A stretch of DNA of 64,000 bases from JAVVSK01 sp036654235 (GCA_036654235.1 JAVVSK010000007.1:37394-101393), one strand, 5' to 3'. Counted from the first letter of the stretch, positions 42,893-52,424 are shown. A program made the numbers and translations. Notes: generated from the letters alone by a model not told the origin.

Positions 42893-42909
42893 AGGCGGAG
42901 GTGAAAATA

Positions 42910-43068
42910 ATGAAAAAATATGTATGCCCCGTATGCGGCTATGTGTACGATGAACAACTGGGAGATCCGGAAAACGGTATAGCACCGGGAACAAAATGGA
43001 AAGATATTCCTGAAGGCTTTGTTTGTCCGATTTGCGGAGTTCCAAAATCTGAATTTACAGAAGAATAA
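42910..43068 (+). CDS. rd: Rubredoxin
   Basis: This 52-residue protein has the classical [Fe(SCys)4] site in two pairs, CPVCGYVYDE and CPICGVPKSEF, and the conserved GIAPGTKWKDIP loop. It delivers electrons, probably to the flavodiiron protein encoded just upstream. Start ATG at 42910 behind GGCGGAGGTG. An upstream open frame overlapping fprA is not used. Confidence 0.97.
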   Translation: MKKYVCPVCGYVYDEQLGDPENGIAPGTKWKDIPEGFVCPICGVPKSEFTEE

Positions 43069-43141
43069 AAGTATGCTCTCAAAGAATTCGGGAAAACTTA
43101 TTAGATAAGACCGAGTACCGAATTTTTTGGGGGCGATTTTT

Positions 43142-45427
43142 TTGAAGCGTAAATTACATCCTATAAGAAAACTTTTTTTTGGACTTACCCTACTTATGTT
43201 TTCGGCGGCAATTTTATTTTCGTCGCATATATTTTCTCTCGACGCATGGGATAAATTTGACGCGAAAAAAATTTTAAATGCACCTGAAACATTATTGATA
43301 TACGATAAAAACGGACAGGAAGTATCTAGGCTTCATAAAAGCGAGGATCGGGTTTGGGTACAACTCGAAACTATACCAAATATAGCGCAAAAAGCGTTCA
43401 TATCAGCCGAGGATGCGCGTTTTTACGAGCATATAGGCGTTGACTTTATAAGGATAATAGGAGCGGCAATTGAAGATATAAAGAGCGGAAGCTATGTTCA
43501 GGGAGCATCAACTATAAGTCAACAGCTAATTAAACTCAGTCATCTTTCGGCAGAAAAAACCTTCGACAGAAAAATAGAAGAAGCAATAATGTCATACTGC
43601 ATGGAGCAGCAATTCAACAAAGACGATATACTTGAAATGTATTTAAATTATGTATATTTCGGAAACGGCTGCTATGGAATAGAGGCGGCGGCAATGGGAT
43701 ATTTCAACATTCATGCAAGCGAGCTGGATTCAAGTCAAGCGGCGCTTTTAGCTGGAATTTTAAAGTCACCAAAAAACTATGCGCCGCATGTCAACTATGA
43801 AGCCTCAATGAAGCGCAGAGATAATATTTTAAACCTTATGAACGAATACGGTTATCTTAATGAAGATGAGCTTAAAGAGGCAAAGGCAGAGAAGATTGCG
43901 ATAGCGGAGATAAATTCGCGCGAAAAGCGCGGGTATTATATTGATGCGGCGCTAGGTGAGGCAGCGGAAATTCTCGGAGTTAATTTTGACGAACTATTGA
44001 CTGGCGGATATCGAATTAAGACGGCTATGGATGCGGAGCTTCAAAATCATATCGAGAATATGGTAGATAGTAAGGTTTTTTTTGATGACGAAAATATTGA
44101 GTCCGCTATCGTTATAACGGATACATGGACAGGGAATTGCCTTGCTATAATAGGCGGACGAGAAACAGATAAGGCTATGGCGTTTAATCGCGCGACGAAT
44201 ATGAAGCGCCAGCCCGGATCGGTTATAAAACCCCTTATTTGTTATGCGCCGGCGCTTGAATTATATGGGTACACCGCGGCTACGCTCTTTAAAGATGAAC
44301 CTACCGATTTTAACGGATATATACCTAAAAATTTTGCAGAAAAATATTATGGAACGGTTACACTTAGAAAAGCAGTGATGAGTAGCCTAAACGTACCCGC
44401 GGTTAAGTTATTATCCGAGATAGGCGTTGAAAACGGGAAAAGCTTCGCTAGTAAGTTGGGTATTAAATTTGACAATAATGACAACAGCCTCGCCCTTGCT
44501 CTAGGTGGCTTTACATATGGCGTTTCTCCAATGGATATAGTTTCGGCTTACGGAGCTTTTTCGAACGGCGGCTATTACACTGAATCCGGCTTCGTAACCG
44601 AAATATGTGATATGAATGGTAAGTTGATATATGAACGAGCGCCGTCAAAACTTCGCGTTATGAACGAGAGTAACGCTTATATCCTTACGAGCATGCTGGA
44701 AAGCGCTATAAACGAAGGCACCGGAAAACGCTTAAATGATCTTAATATGGAGATAGCGGGGAAGACGGGGACGGTAGGAGATGAAACGGGCAACCGTGAC
44801 GCATGGATGGCTTGCTATAACAGTCAAATAGCCGCCGTAATTTGGATGGGCTATGACGATAATAAAAAGGGGACTATGCCTCTTGATCATACCGGAGGGA
44901 ATATACCCGCGCTTATGCTAAAAGAAGTGTTTAAATATATGTACGAGGGAAAGGAAAGCCCAAAATTCGACATTCCCGAGGATATAGTTATCGTGCGTCT
45001 GGATAAAAAATCACTGAGTGATGAAGCGCCAGCTCTTGCAAACGCCTTTACTCCGAAAGACAGCGTCTTTTCAGAGGTCTTTGTCCGCGGTACCGAGCCT
45101 AGAACCGTTTCGGATTATTGGAGTATACCTACGCCACCGGACGACATTAGATGCGTTTCCAATACGGAATATTCGGCTATAATCGGCTTTACCGCAAAAC
45201 ATGAATATATTAAGTACCGCATTTACAGATATAAAGACGGCGGGGCACAAACGTTGATTGCTACAATTGAAAATAAAACGGGCTTCGTAAGCTTTACGGA
45301 TTCGCCTTTGACTGCGGGCATTTACAATTATTTTGTAATTCCGGTACATTCGGAAATGAAAATACTTGATAAAGAAGTTACGGGGCCGGCATCAAATTTG
45401 ATAAGCGTTGAAATTCCCGAAAAATAG
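43142..45427 (+). CDS. ponA: Class A penicillin-binding protein (glycosyltransferase/transpeptidase)
   Basis: This about 761-residue bifunctional peptidoglycan synthase has one N-terminal membrane helix (about 12-33), a GT51 glycosyltransferase domain (ISAEDARFYEHIGVD, GASTISQQLIK, EMYLNYVYFGNGCYGIEAA in pieces) and a transpeptidase domain with SxxK (Ser360 in QPGSVIK), SSLNVPA (SxN) and GKTGT. The C-terminal about 90 residues form a fibronectin-III-like beta domain. Start assignment is uncertain: TTG at 43142 (MKRKLHPIRK), spaced from TTGGGGGC, is preferred; a TTG five codons earlier is also open. Confidence 0.93.
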   Translation: MKRKLHPIRKLFFGLTLLMFSAAILFSSHIFSLDAWDKFDAKKILNAPETLLIYDKNGQEVSRLHKSEDRVWVQLETIPNIAQKAFISAEDARFYEHIGVDFIRIIGAAIEDIKSGSYVQGASTISQQLIKLSHLSAEKTFDRKIEEAIMSYCMEQQFNKDDILEMYLNYVYFGNGCYGIEAAAMGYFNIHASELDSSQAALLAGILKSPKNYAPHVNYEASMKRRDNILNLMNEYGYLNEDELKEAKAEKIAIAEINSREKRGYYIDAALGEAAEILGVNFDELLTGGYRIKTAMDAELQNHIENMVDSKVFFDDENIESAIVITDTWTGNCLAIIGGRETDKAMAFNRATNMKRQPGSVIKPLICYAPALELYGYTAATLFKDEPTDFNGYIPKNFAEKYYGTVTLRKAVMSSLNVPAVKLLSEIGVENGKSFASKLGIKFDNNDNSLALALGGFTYGVSPMDIVSAYGAFSNGGYYTESGFVTEICDMNGKLIYERAPSKLRVMNESNAYILTSMLESAINEGTGKRLNDLNMEIAGKTGTVGDETGNRDAWMACYNSQIAAVIWMGYDDNKKGTMPLDHTGGNIPALMLKEVFKYMYEGKESPKFDIPEDIVIVRLDKKSLSDEAPALANAFTPKDSVFSEVFVRGTEPRTVSDYWSIPTPPDDIRCVSNTEYSAIIGFTAKHEYIKYRIYRYKDGGAQTLIATIENKTGFVSFTDSPLTAGIYNYFVIPVHSEMKILDKEVTGPASNLISVEIPEK

Positions 45428-45462
45428 AAGATCTTTTTTATAAGCCAATAAAACGGTGATTT

Positions 45463-45505
45463 AAATGGGGGTACGATTTATTTAAATCGCACCCCCATTT
45501 TTAAA
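45463..45505. terminator. Terminator between convergent ponA and the nucleotidyltransferase gene
   Basis: Eighteen-base arms (45463-45480 and 45483-45500) pair with one mismatch around a two-base loop. The plus strand continues ATTTTTAAAT, and the 3' end of the opposite gene lies 20 bases away. It probably stops transcription from both sides, most clearly on the plus strand. Confidence 0.8.
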
Positions 45506-45523
45506 TAAAGTCCGGTTCAAATC

Positions 45524-47911
45524 CTATTTTTCGTTATCAAGAGACGCTTTAAGCTTATTTATATACATTTTCGACAATTCCTCAGCGTATTCCTCTTTAA
45601 AGCTGCTGCAAACGACCTTTAAATTACGATTCCCGCTTTTAACAAAAACCCAACCCTTTTGCGTATCAATTTTAAGCCCATCCATAGGGGTTATACTTCC
45701 CTCGCGTTCGGTTTCAACGAGAGAGCGGAGCGCTTTTCCGACATCTTTAAAAGTGCATTTCAACTTTTCTTCGCTCGTGAAACAATCGGGAATTTCGGAG
45801 GAAAGCTTAGGCATAAGCCCGAGAGCCTCAATCTCAATTAAGCGAACGGCACTTATGCACGAGTCAAACAATTCAGGAACGTATGCGTTATTCTCAAAAG
45901 CAAATCTTTCCCATTTTGAAAACGTATCGGGCGCGGGTAAAACGAAAGTTCCGCAATCCATAAGGTAACGTGCATAAATATCGGGATAGCTGAGAGGAAT
46001 CGCAAAATGCGATCCGCGCCCCATGTAGCGCGAAAAGCGAACGAGAAGGGTTAAAAGCTTATATCGCGACAAACGAATTCCATCGCTGCAAACCACTTCC
46101 AACTCATGTTCGCTCTTTAGGAACAGACCAATATCGGAGTCATGTGAGAGGGTTTCGTTTAAGAGACGTACCCCACGGGAGGAATCGATGCGAATTATGG
46201 ACACGCCCATACGCATAAGTATGATCGCTAAAATTTCGAATAAGCTGTCCTCAGCGTCGATAGCTACCTTTAGGCGCGCCTTTTTGACGGCAGCGCAATC
46301 CGTTAAAAGCGAAGCGTAGGTTTCGTAGGCGCGTATAGTTCCCGTTACCTCGCTTATTATTCCGACTTCAACATTAGTCTTAGGACGCTGTTCACCTAAA
46401 TTAAACTTAGCTTTTATTTTTTTCATCTGCTTTTGATCTATAGGCATACCCGATTTATCAAAAAAACCGATGTAGGCGATATGCGGATCGTCGCGGCTCG
46501 TACTTATGTATATGCCGCCCGACAGTCCGACCTGTCTTATAGCGAATTGCAAAACTACTGAAGGCATATGCGGCAGGGAATAGACATCGGCACCCTGAGA
46601 AATAATCCCCGATTCTGCCGCATGTTTAAGCATATTAGACTGTGGGTTTCCATCCGTAGATATGCCAATATCGGAGTTTTCGGGGAGCGTAGTGGCAAAC
46701 GCCGCTGCTAAACGAAGGGCGCGTTCTGGGGAAATTTCCGTATCGCAGTAGCCTTTAACGTGCGCCCCGTCCATGTTGAGGCGGACGCAGTTTCCGAAGA
46801 CGCGGTTCTCCTTTATAACTTCTTCGTTTTCAACGCGCTTTTCGGGCCAAACGGATGCACCGTCTATTATCGAGGCACCCTTTCCGATTACGGAAAAAGC
46901 ACCTATTACGCTCTCTTCAAAGACGGAGCATTTTTCATTAAGCTCGGCATTTTCACAAATTATCGCGCCGCGAATATCCGCGCCATCTCTGATTACAGCA
47001 TTTTTCAATATAATGCTCTTTTTAATACTGCATCCGTTCTGTATTTTGGCGTTTGATCCAATTACGGAAAGGGCTTCTATAACTACCTTTTCGCCTATTT
47101 CAGAGCCATTCGAAATATAACATGGTGCGCGAAGCATAGAACCCTCCGAAATATTTGCACCGCGCTCTATAAATATATTACCAACCTTTTCGGCAGAGGT
47201 AAAAAAGGCGACCTTACCATTTAGCATATCTTGCTGAGCAGATATATATTGTTCTATATTTCCTATATCGCACCAATAACCTTTCATTTCATAGCCATAT
47301 ATCGGTATCTTTGCATCTAAAAGCATGGGGAAAAGGTCGTTGGAAAAGTCGAACGCGCGGTCGGGAATCATGTCTAATATTTCGGGTTCGATTATATACA
47401 TTCCGGTGTTCGCGAGATCGCTTATTACTTCGCTTTTTGACGGTTTTTCTAAGAAACGCGTTATTCGTTTTTCTTTATCGACGAGGGCTATACCATATTC
47501 CATAGGTATATCGACGCGTTTTAAAATTATCGTGATTTTAGCATTCATTCGTCGGTGAAAGGCTATAGCGTCGGTAAAATCACAATCAGTTAAGGAGTCG
47601 CCGCTGACTATAATATGAGTATCACGTCCTAATATGGCTTCCTTAATGCTTCCGGCGGTGCCTAAAGGGAGATTGCTCTCAAAATGCTTTACATTGCAAT
47701 CATAACGTGCACCGGTTCCCATATGATTCCTTAAAATATTTGGGAGATAGAATAACGTCGTTGCGATATCCCTTATATTATGTAGCTTTAAAAGGTCGAC
47801 GCAATAATCTATACAGGGCTTATTAAGAAGTGGTACCATGGGCTTCGGGATAGTGCAGGTTAGTGGGCGAAGGCGGCTTCCCTCTCCGCCCGCCATAATT
47901 ATAGCTTTCAT
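45524..47911 (-). CDS. Sugar-1-phosphate nucleotidyltransferase fused to phosphomannomutase-like domain
   Basis: This 795-residue fusion opens with a nucleotidyltransferase domain (AIIMAGGEGSRLRPLT, VSGDSLTDCDF), then left-handed beta-helix hexapeptide repeats (about 240-355), then an alpha-D-phosphohexomutase-like region (about 375-790). This matches proteins annotated as mannose-1-phosphate guanylyltransferase/phosphomannomutase fusions. The mutase half looks degenerate: where a phosphoserine loop (SHNP) is expected it reads STSRDDP, and the metal loop (DxDxD) is absent, with DSDIGLFLKSEHE at its place. It may act as a nucleotidyltransferase only. The sugar and nucleotide are not determinable by eye. 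Confidence 0.88.
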   Translation of the reverse strand: MKAIIMAGGEGSRLRPLTCTIPKPMVPLLNKPCIDYCVDLLKLHNIRDIATTLFYLPNILRNHMGTGARYDCNVKHFESNLPLGTAGSIKEAILGRDTHIIVSGDSLTDCDFTDAIAFHRRMNAKITIILKRVDIPMEYGIALVDKEKRITRFLEKPSKSEVISDLANTGMYIIEPEILDMIPDRAFDFSNDLFPMLLDAKIPIYGYEMKGYWCDIGNIEQYISAQQDMLNGKVAFFTSAEKVGNIFIERGANISEGSMLRAPCYISNGSEIGEKVVIEALSVIGSNAKIQNGCSIKKSIILKNAVIRDGADIRGAIICENAELNEKCSVFEESVIGAFSVIGKGASIIDGASVWPEKRVENEEVIKENRVFGNCVRLNMDGAHVKGYCDTEISPERALRLAAAFATTLPENSDIGISTDGNPQSNMLKHAAESGIISQGADVYSLPHMPSVVLQFAIRQVGLSGGIYISTSRDDPHIAYIGFFDKSGMPIDQKQMKKIKAKFNLGEQRPKTNVEVGIISEVTGTIRAYETYASLLTDCAAVKKARLKVAIDAEDSLFEILAIILMRMGVSIIRIDSSRGVRLLNETLSHDSDIGLFLKSEHELEVVCSDGIRLSRYKLLTLLVRFSRYMGRGSHFAIPLSYPDIYARYLMDCGTFVLPAPDTFSKWERFAFENNAYVPELFDSCISAVRLIEIEALGLMPKLSSEIPDCFTSEEKLKCTFKDVGKALRSLVETEREGSITPMDGLKIDTQKGWVFVKSGNRNLKVVCSSFKEEYAEELSKMYINKLKASLDNEK

Positions 47912-48096
47912 AAAATAACGCCTCTTTCGCGCTTACGCGTGTTTTTCATTAGTGTGGCGCGCTTTGGCGTTTGTTATTTATGGAAAAATATACCTTAAGA
48001 AAATTTGAAAAAGCGGGCTATAATTTGAAACTTTTACAACAAAAAATATTTCAAATATGTTTTATTTTATTTGGACGACGGCTTTTGCTTAGCGGT

Positions 48097-48125
48097 TTGA
48101 CATTTTGGATAAACTAAGATAGAAT
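48097..48125 (+). promoter_or_regulatory. Sigma-A promoter of pyrR
   Basis: Consensus TTGACA (48097-48102), a 17-base spacer and TAGAAT (48120-48125). The ATG is 31 bases downstream, leaving no room for a PyrR attenuator leader. Confidence 0.75.
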
Positions 48126-48155
48126 TTGTTTTTATCGCGCATTCAGGAGGCAAAT

Positions 48156-48686
48156 ATGAGTGAGAAAAATTTAGAGGTAATGGATAAAACCGCAATGGAC
48201 AGAGCCTTAAACCGCATTGCGCATGAGATAATAGAACATAACGACGGAACGGATAACCTAGCTATAATCGGGATAAAACGGCGGGGAGTTCCGATGGCGC
48301 GAAGACTTGCTTCAATAATAGAAAAAACGGAAAATGTTTCCCTTCCTATCGGGGTGCTTGATATTTCGTTTTATAGGGACGATCTTCAAAATGCAGAGTT
48401 TCCGGCTACGAATTCGACCTATGTTCCGTTTTCGGTATCTGGTCTTCGGGTGGTTTTGACGGATGACGTTTTATATACCGGACGGACTATTCGCGCCGCG
48501 ATGGATGCGCTTATTGATATGGGGCGTCCGAACGTTATTGAACTCGCCGTAATGATAGATCGTGGTCATAGGGAGCTGCCTATAAGTGCGAATTATATCG
48601 GGAAAAAAGTTCCAACGTCGAGGTCGGAGCGAGTCTCGGTAAAATTTTTTGAGACTGACGGAATAAACGAAGTTGTTATAAATTAA
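48156..48686 (+). CDS. pyrR: Pyrimidine regulatory protein PyrR / uracil phosphoribosyltransferase
   Basis: This 176-residue PRTase-fold protein has IGIKRRGVPMARRLA, DISFYRDDL and the PRPP loop VVLTDDVLYTGRTIRAAMDAL in pieces, then MIDRGHRELPI and VPTSRSERV, all PyrR landmarks. In Firmicutes it binds pyr mRNA leaders with UMP to cause attenuation and may salvage uracil. Here it is separated from any pyr biosynthesis genes and precedes zapA. Start at 48156 behind CAGGAGG. Confidence 0.94.
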   Translation: MSEKNLEVMDKTAMDRALNRIAHEIIEHNDGTDNLAIIGIKRRGVPMARRLASIIEKTENVSLPIGVLDISFYRDDLQNAEFPATNSTYVPFSVSGLRVVLTDDVLYTGRTIRAAMDALIDMGRPNVIELAVMIDRGHRELPISANYIGKKVPTSRSERVSVKFFETDGINEVVIN

Positions 48687-48751
48687 GCTTGCAAAAAATC
48701 GTTGTATGTGGTAACATTAAATTGAATTTTGATATACGGAGTTGACGGATT

Positions 48752-49066
48752 TTGGGTAAGAATAATACAGTTGTACATATAGCTGGTCAAGAATTTAGAC
48801 TAAGCGGCGCGGAAAGTGAAGAATATATGCAAAAGCTTGCTATATTCGTCGATAAAAAGGTTCAGGAAGTAAGTAACGTTTATCCTGAACTTAGTACGAC
48901 GCATTGCGCTATGCTTGCTGCGATGAATATATCGGATGATTTGATGAAGCTTCGCGCCTCATATAACGAGCTTGAAGGGCGTATTTTGCATATGCGTGAA
49001 GAACGCATGGGTAATGTTATCCCTGTTAAGCATCCGTTTGAGTCGAAGCCCGTCGGAATAAAGTGA
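48752..49066 (+). CDS. zapA: Cell division protein ZapA
   Basis: The 104-residue product has the ZapA fold: an N-terminal strand pair (NTVVHIAGQEFRLSG), the ESEEYMQKLAIFVDKKVQEV helix, and a long C-terminal coiled coil (ISDDLMKLRASYNELEGRI). It bundles FtsZ filaments. The start is TTG 48752, about 10 bases after a GGAG site (48738-48741). Confidence 0.88.
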   Translation: MGKNNTVVHIAGQEFRLSGAESEEYMQKLAIFVDKKVQEVSNVYPELSTTHCAMLAAMNISDDLMKLRASYNELEGRILHMREERMGNVIPVKHPFESKPVGIK

Positions 49067-49078
49067 TATCGAATTCAT

Positions 49079-51193
49079 ATGGAACTGCTTTCACCTGCCG
49101 GTAGCTTTGCATCATTTAACGCCGCCGTGCAAAATGGCGCGGATGCTGTATATGTTGGGGGAACTCGATTTAATGCGCGGATAAATGCCGCGAACCTTAG
49201 CGATGAGGAATTAAAAATTGCCTTGACCTACGCGAAACCGCGTGGGGTCAAGGTTTTTGTTGTATTAAACACCTTGATTTTAGATCGCGAGATGAATGAT
49301 GCCCTAAATTACGCTGAGTTTTTATATTCTATAGGAGTAGACGCCGTAATAATACAAGACCTAGGACTTATATCTAAAATAAAAAAATACATACCCGGTC
49401 TAGAGATGCATGCAAGTACACAAATGGGAATATCGGATTTAAACGGCGTTTTGTTCTGCGAAAAGCTCGGTATTTCTCGCGTTGTTCTTGCGCGCGAAGT
49501 TTCGCTGATTGAAATTTCGGGAATAAAGGCGCACACCGATGTTGAGATTGAAGTTTTTGCGCATGGAGCGATGTGTATGAGCTACTCCGGAGCATGTTTA
49601 TTTTCGTCAATAGTAGGAGGAAGAAGCGGAAACCGGGGAAGATGCGCTCAGCCCTGCCGAAAGATTATGGATTTTCAATCTGGAACTCAAAAATATGCAT
49701 TGAGCATGGCGGACATGTGCATGATTCAGCATCTTGATGAGATAGAAAAGTCAGGAGTATGCTCTATAAAGCTCGAAGGCAGAATGAAATCTCCGGAATA
49801 CGTAGCGCTTATAACTAATGCCTATAGGCGCGCTCTTGATGGTGCCCCTAAGCTTGAAATAGAGGAACTAAAACGAAAAATGTTCGCGATATTTAACCGC
49901 GGGGAATTTACTACGGGCTATTATTTTGGCGACAGATCGAAAACCAATAGGCGCGCCGATAAAAATGTTTCGGAATCGGTATTAAAAGAAGCTTCTCTTA
50001 TGGCTTTAAAAGAAGACAGAAAAAGCCCCGTAGATATTTATTTTCGCGCAGCGGTTAACGAAAAAGCCAAGCTTACTTTATCCATGGCTGAAAAAAGCGT
50101 TACGGTTTTCGGAGCAGAAGCAGAAACGGCGAGAAGTGCGAGATCATCCGAATACTATAAAAATCAGCTTCAAAAGCTAGGGAAAACTCCGTTTATAGTT
50201 AAAAACATAAACTTATGCATAGACGAAAACGCTTATTTATCCGTAAGCGCGATAAATGAGCTTAGGCGAAACGCCGTAGAAGAACTAATAAAAAAATGCG
50301 TAGGTGCGCGAAAAGAGCTAATTCCGTTTGAACCTAATGAATTTTCGGAAATAACGGTGGAAAACAATTCAGGGAAAAAGCCTAAGCATATAGGCGTAAT
50401 CGCAAGGGTTTGCTCTGTTGAAAATATTAAAACGGCTTTTTACGCGGGCGCGGACGAGGTAGTTTATGCACCCAACTCTTATAACTCGGAAAATTTAAAC
50501 GCGCTTCTTGAGGCTAAGCCCGAGGGTAAAAAGCTTATTTTATATCTCCCTGTTGCTATAATAGCGCCATCCGATGAAATTAATATAAAAAAGCTAATAG
50601 ACTCCGGAGTATTTGACGGTGCGGAGATAAATAATTTTGGCGAGATTATTTTAGCTGATGCACTTCCCTATAATATTGGTGGAGCGCATCTGAACGTTTT
50701 TAATAGCTTTTCGCTAAAGGCACTTTTAGATCTCGGACTTTCTCGTGTACATATGTCCGTTGAGCTGAACCGTGCGCAGCTTAAATACGTTGCGAAGGCG
50801 GGGAAAGCCGAAATGTTTGTCCATGGGAGAATTCCGCTTATGCAGCTTTTTCATTGTCCGCTTAGAGAACATGGTTCAAAAAAATGCGAGGGACAAGAAA
50901 ATTGCGTACGGGGTATGAAACCCATATATGATGAAGATGGGCGCGTATTTCCGCTAAAAAGCCTAAGCATGTCTAAGCAATGCGTTGTTTCGCTATACAA
51001 CTGTGTTAGCATGGATATAATTGATAAGATTGCGGGGGACATATTCGTGGACGCAATTAGACTTGATTTTACTTTTGAAGATGCAGTGATAATTACGGAG
51101 CGCATAAGGAGTGCGAAAATTGCGATAGCGGGGAAACCCGTTTTGCCTTTAGAAAATATAACCCGTGGGCACTACTTTCGCGGAGTTGAATAA
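49079..51193 (+). CDS. U32-family peptidase-like RNA hydroxylation protein (long form)
   Basis: This 704-residue protein has the U32 domain from the very N-terminus (ELLSPAGSFASFNAAVQNGADAVYVGG in pieces) and the signature VFAHGAMCMSYSGACLFSSIVGGRSGNRGRC in pieces, ending with AQPCRK. Its second half (about 380-700) has a further TIM-barrel-like domain with cysteines (FHCPLREHGSKKCEGQENC). U32 proteins of this length resemble RlhA/YdcP, which hydroxylate rRNA or tRNA using prephenate and an iron-sulfur cluster; protease activity is doubtful. The start ATG at 49079 follows zapA by 12 bases. Confidence 0.88.
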   Translation: MELLSPAGSFASFNAAVQNGADAVYVGGTRFNARINAANLSDEELKIALTYAKPRGVKVFVVLNTLILDREMNDALNYAEFLYSIGVDAVIIQDLGLISKIKKYIPGLEMHASTQMGISDLNGVLFCEKLGISRVVLAREVSLIEISGIKAHTDVEIEVFAHGAMCMSYSGACLFSSIVGGRSGNRGRCAQPCRKIMDFQSGTQKYALSMADMCMIQHLDEIEKSGVCSIKLEGRMKSPEYVALITNAYRRALDGAPKLEIEELKRKMFAIFNRGEFTTGYYFGDRSKTNRRADKNVSESVLKEASLMALKEDRKSPVDIYFRAAVNEKAKLTLSMAEKSVTVFGAEAETARSARSSEYYKNQLQKLGKTPFIVKNINLCIDENAYLSVSAINELRRNAVEELIKKCVGARKELIPFEPNEFSEITVENNSGKKPKHIGVIARVCSVENIKTAFYAGADEVVYAPNSYNSENLNALLEAKPEGKKLILYLPVAIIAPSDEINIKKLIDSGVFDGAEINNFGEIILADALPYNIGGAHLNVFNSFSLKALLDLGLSRVHMSVELNRAQLKYVAKAGKAEMFVHGRIPLMQLFHCPLREHGSKKCEGQENCVRGMKPIYDEDGRVFPLKSLSMSKQCVVSLYNCVSMDIIDKIAGDIFVDAIRLDFTFEDAVIITERIRSAKIAIAGKPVLPLENITRGHYFRGVE

Positions 51194-51196
51194 AGA

Positions 51197-51236
51197 AAAA
51201 ACAGCGGCGCTCGATTTTTTTGAGTGCCGCTGTTTT
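51197..51236. terminator. Bidirectional terminator between U32 gene and ribU
   Basis: A stem of about 13 pairs (AAACAGCGGCGCTC with its partner, one G-U pair) around a T-rich loop is flanked by TTTT on the plus strand and TTTTTTCTTTA on the minus strand. Convergent genes end within 10 bases on each side. Confidence 0.85.
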
Positions 51237-51241
51237 AAAAA

Positions 51242-52048
51242 TTAAATTGCCTTATTTTGCAAGGGCTTCTTCTTACTAAGAATCGGAATAAGCTTTGAAA
51301 AGAGAAGATAGGTCAAAAGTCCGTTTCCGAAAGCTTTTATAGCGTTAAAAGGTACAAATATCGGCAATATCATATCAATAACCCCTTGCGCCTCGTTGGG
51401 AACCGTATATGCTCCTAAAAACAAGTTAACAGGGACAATAAGCAAAAATATAACGGCGAGAGCGATAGGAAACGCAAGTATTTTCATAGTTATTGTTTTG
51501 CTTTTTTTAAATATTCGCTCAACTAAGAATACAATTATGCCCGAAGCTATAAGTAAAGTTAAAATCGCGCCAAAGCCCTGTGGAAGAGCTGAAAGGACGG
51601 TTATTAGGGAATTAAAGCTATCGTATAGAGGCAATCCCATATAATAATATGAGCTAAAGACGATGTTCAGAGGGATCATCATTAAAATCATACTTGTAGC
51701 TCCGAGGGAAAGCCCCAAAATTAAGCTTTTATCGGTTTTTTTCGCTTTATAAAGCGAACCCGCGATTAAAACGAAAGCACCGGTAGCTAAAAAATGCATT
51801 ACAGCGCCGACCCATCCGCTGGCTTGTGAAACGATTAGCCATTGAAGAACGCTAACTATTGCGGTCAGCAAAAGCCCGGCAGTAGGTCCGAACATAAAAG
51901 TGCCTATCAAAATAGGAAGATCCGCCATATCGTACTCTAAAAACGGAGCAGACGGGAAAATAGGTATTCTAATTAAGAGTACCAAAATGATTGAGAGCGC
52001 AATAAGCATAGCCTGAGTAACTAAATTTCGGGTTGAAATTCTTTGCAT
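51242..52048 (-). CDS. ribU: Riboflavin transporter, ECF substrate-binding subunit RibU
   Basis: This 268-residue membrane protein (start at 52048; a start 42 bases earlier is also open) has six to seven hydrophobic segments. RibU-type features are PIFPSAPFLEYDMADLPILIGTFMFGP in pieces and the loop GWVGAVMHFLATG. It captures riboflavin for an ECF energising module encoded elsewhere. An FMN riboswitch precedes it, supporting the substrate. The ATG at 52048 follows AAAAAGGATTTT; the earlier ATG would place the start 11 bases from the aptamer. Confidence 0.93.
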   Translation of the reverse strand: MQRISTRNLVTQAMLIALSIILVLLIRIPIFPSAPFLEYDMADLPILIGTFMFGPTAGLLLTAIVSVLQWLIVSQASGWVGAVMHFLATGAFVLIAGSLYKAKKTDKSLILGLSLGATSMILMMIPLNIVFSSYYYMGLPLYDSFNSLITVLSALPQGFGAILTLLIASGIIVFLVERIFKKSKTITMKILAFPIALAVIFLLIVPVNLFLGAYTVPNEAQGVIDMILPIFVPFNAIKAFGNGLLTYLLFSKLIPILSKKKPLQNKAI

Positions 52049-52100
52049 AGAGAACAAAATCCTTTTTGCCTCATAGATTAGGGCGGACATGATAACATGG

Positions 52101-52245
52101 CTTCTTTCATCCGGACTTTACCGTCGGCAATGGGATTTAACCATCTCAACCGCAAAAAAGACGCGGCTCGCGGGCTCGTCGGCAAAAAAAGATGCCGCAT
52201 TACCGCCGGTGGGGATTCTAACCCCGCCCCGAAGCTAGGAAGGAT
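52101..52245 (-). promoter_or_regulatory. FMN riboswitch (RFN element)
   Basis: On the minus strand the RFN core is clear: CTTCGGGGCGGGG (52234-52222), CCCCACCGGCGGTAAT, GAGCCCGCGAGCC, TGAGATGGTTAAATCCCA, CCGACGGTAAAGTCCGGATG and the closing GAAAGAAG near 52101. It precedes ribU. The predicted transcription start (about 52237) places the aptamer at the very 5' end. No T-run follows the aptamer, so control is probably at the ribosome site rather than by termination. Confidence 0.95.
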
Positions 52246-52272
52246 TATAACTCTTATAAATCGATATTGCAA
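52244..52272 (-). promoter_or_regulatory. Sigma-A promoter of ribU
   Basis: On the minus strand TTGCAA (52272-52267), a 17-base spacer and consensus TATAAT (52249-52244). Transcription would begin a few bases upstream of the FMN aptamer. Confidence 0.75.
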
Positions 52273-52358
52273 GTATTAATATTGCAATATTCGTAGCTTA
52301 CGAGAGCGTTTTTCGGTCTTTCTTTTCAAATAAATTATTTCTATTTTTTAGAAAGCGC

Positions 52359-52387
52359 TTGCGCTATGCTGTTCCTTGTGTTAAAAT
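52359..52387 (+). promoter_or_regulatory. Sigma-A promoter of the rimP-nusA-infB operon
   Basis: TTGCGC (52359-52364), a 17-base spacer and TAAAAT (52382-52387). The rimP ATG lies 77 bases further on, after the leader hairpin at 52425-52448. Confidence 0.7.
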
Positions 52388-52424
52388 AATAATAGTGTAT
52401 GGAATGAAGCTGTGTTTTGTAGTG

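Noticed and set aside
52240..52246. AATCCTT on the ribU leader that could pair with the ribU ribosome site
   Set aside because: It overlaps the -10 element and so lies upstream of the predicted transcription start; it would not be in the RNA.
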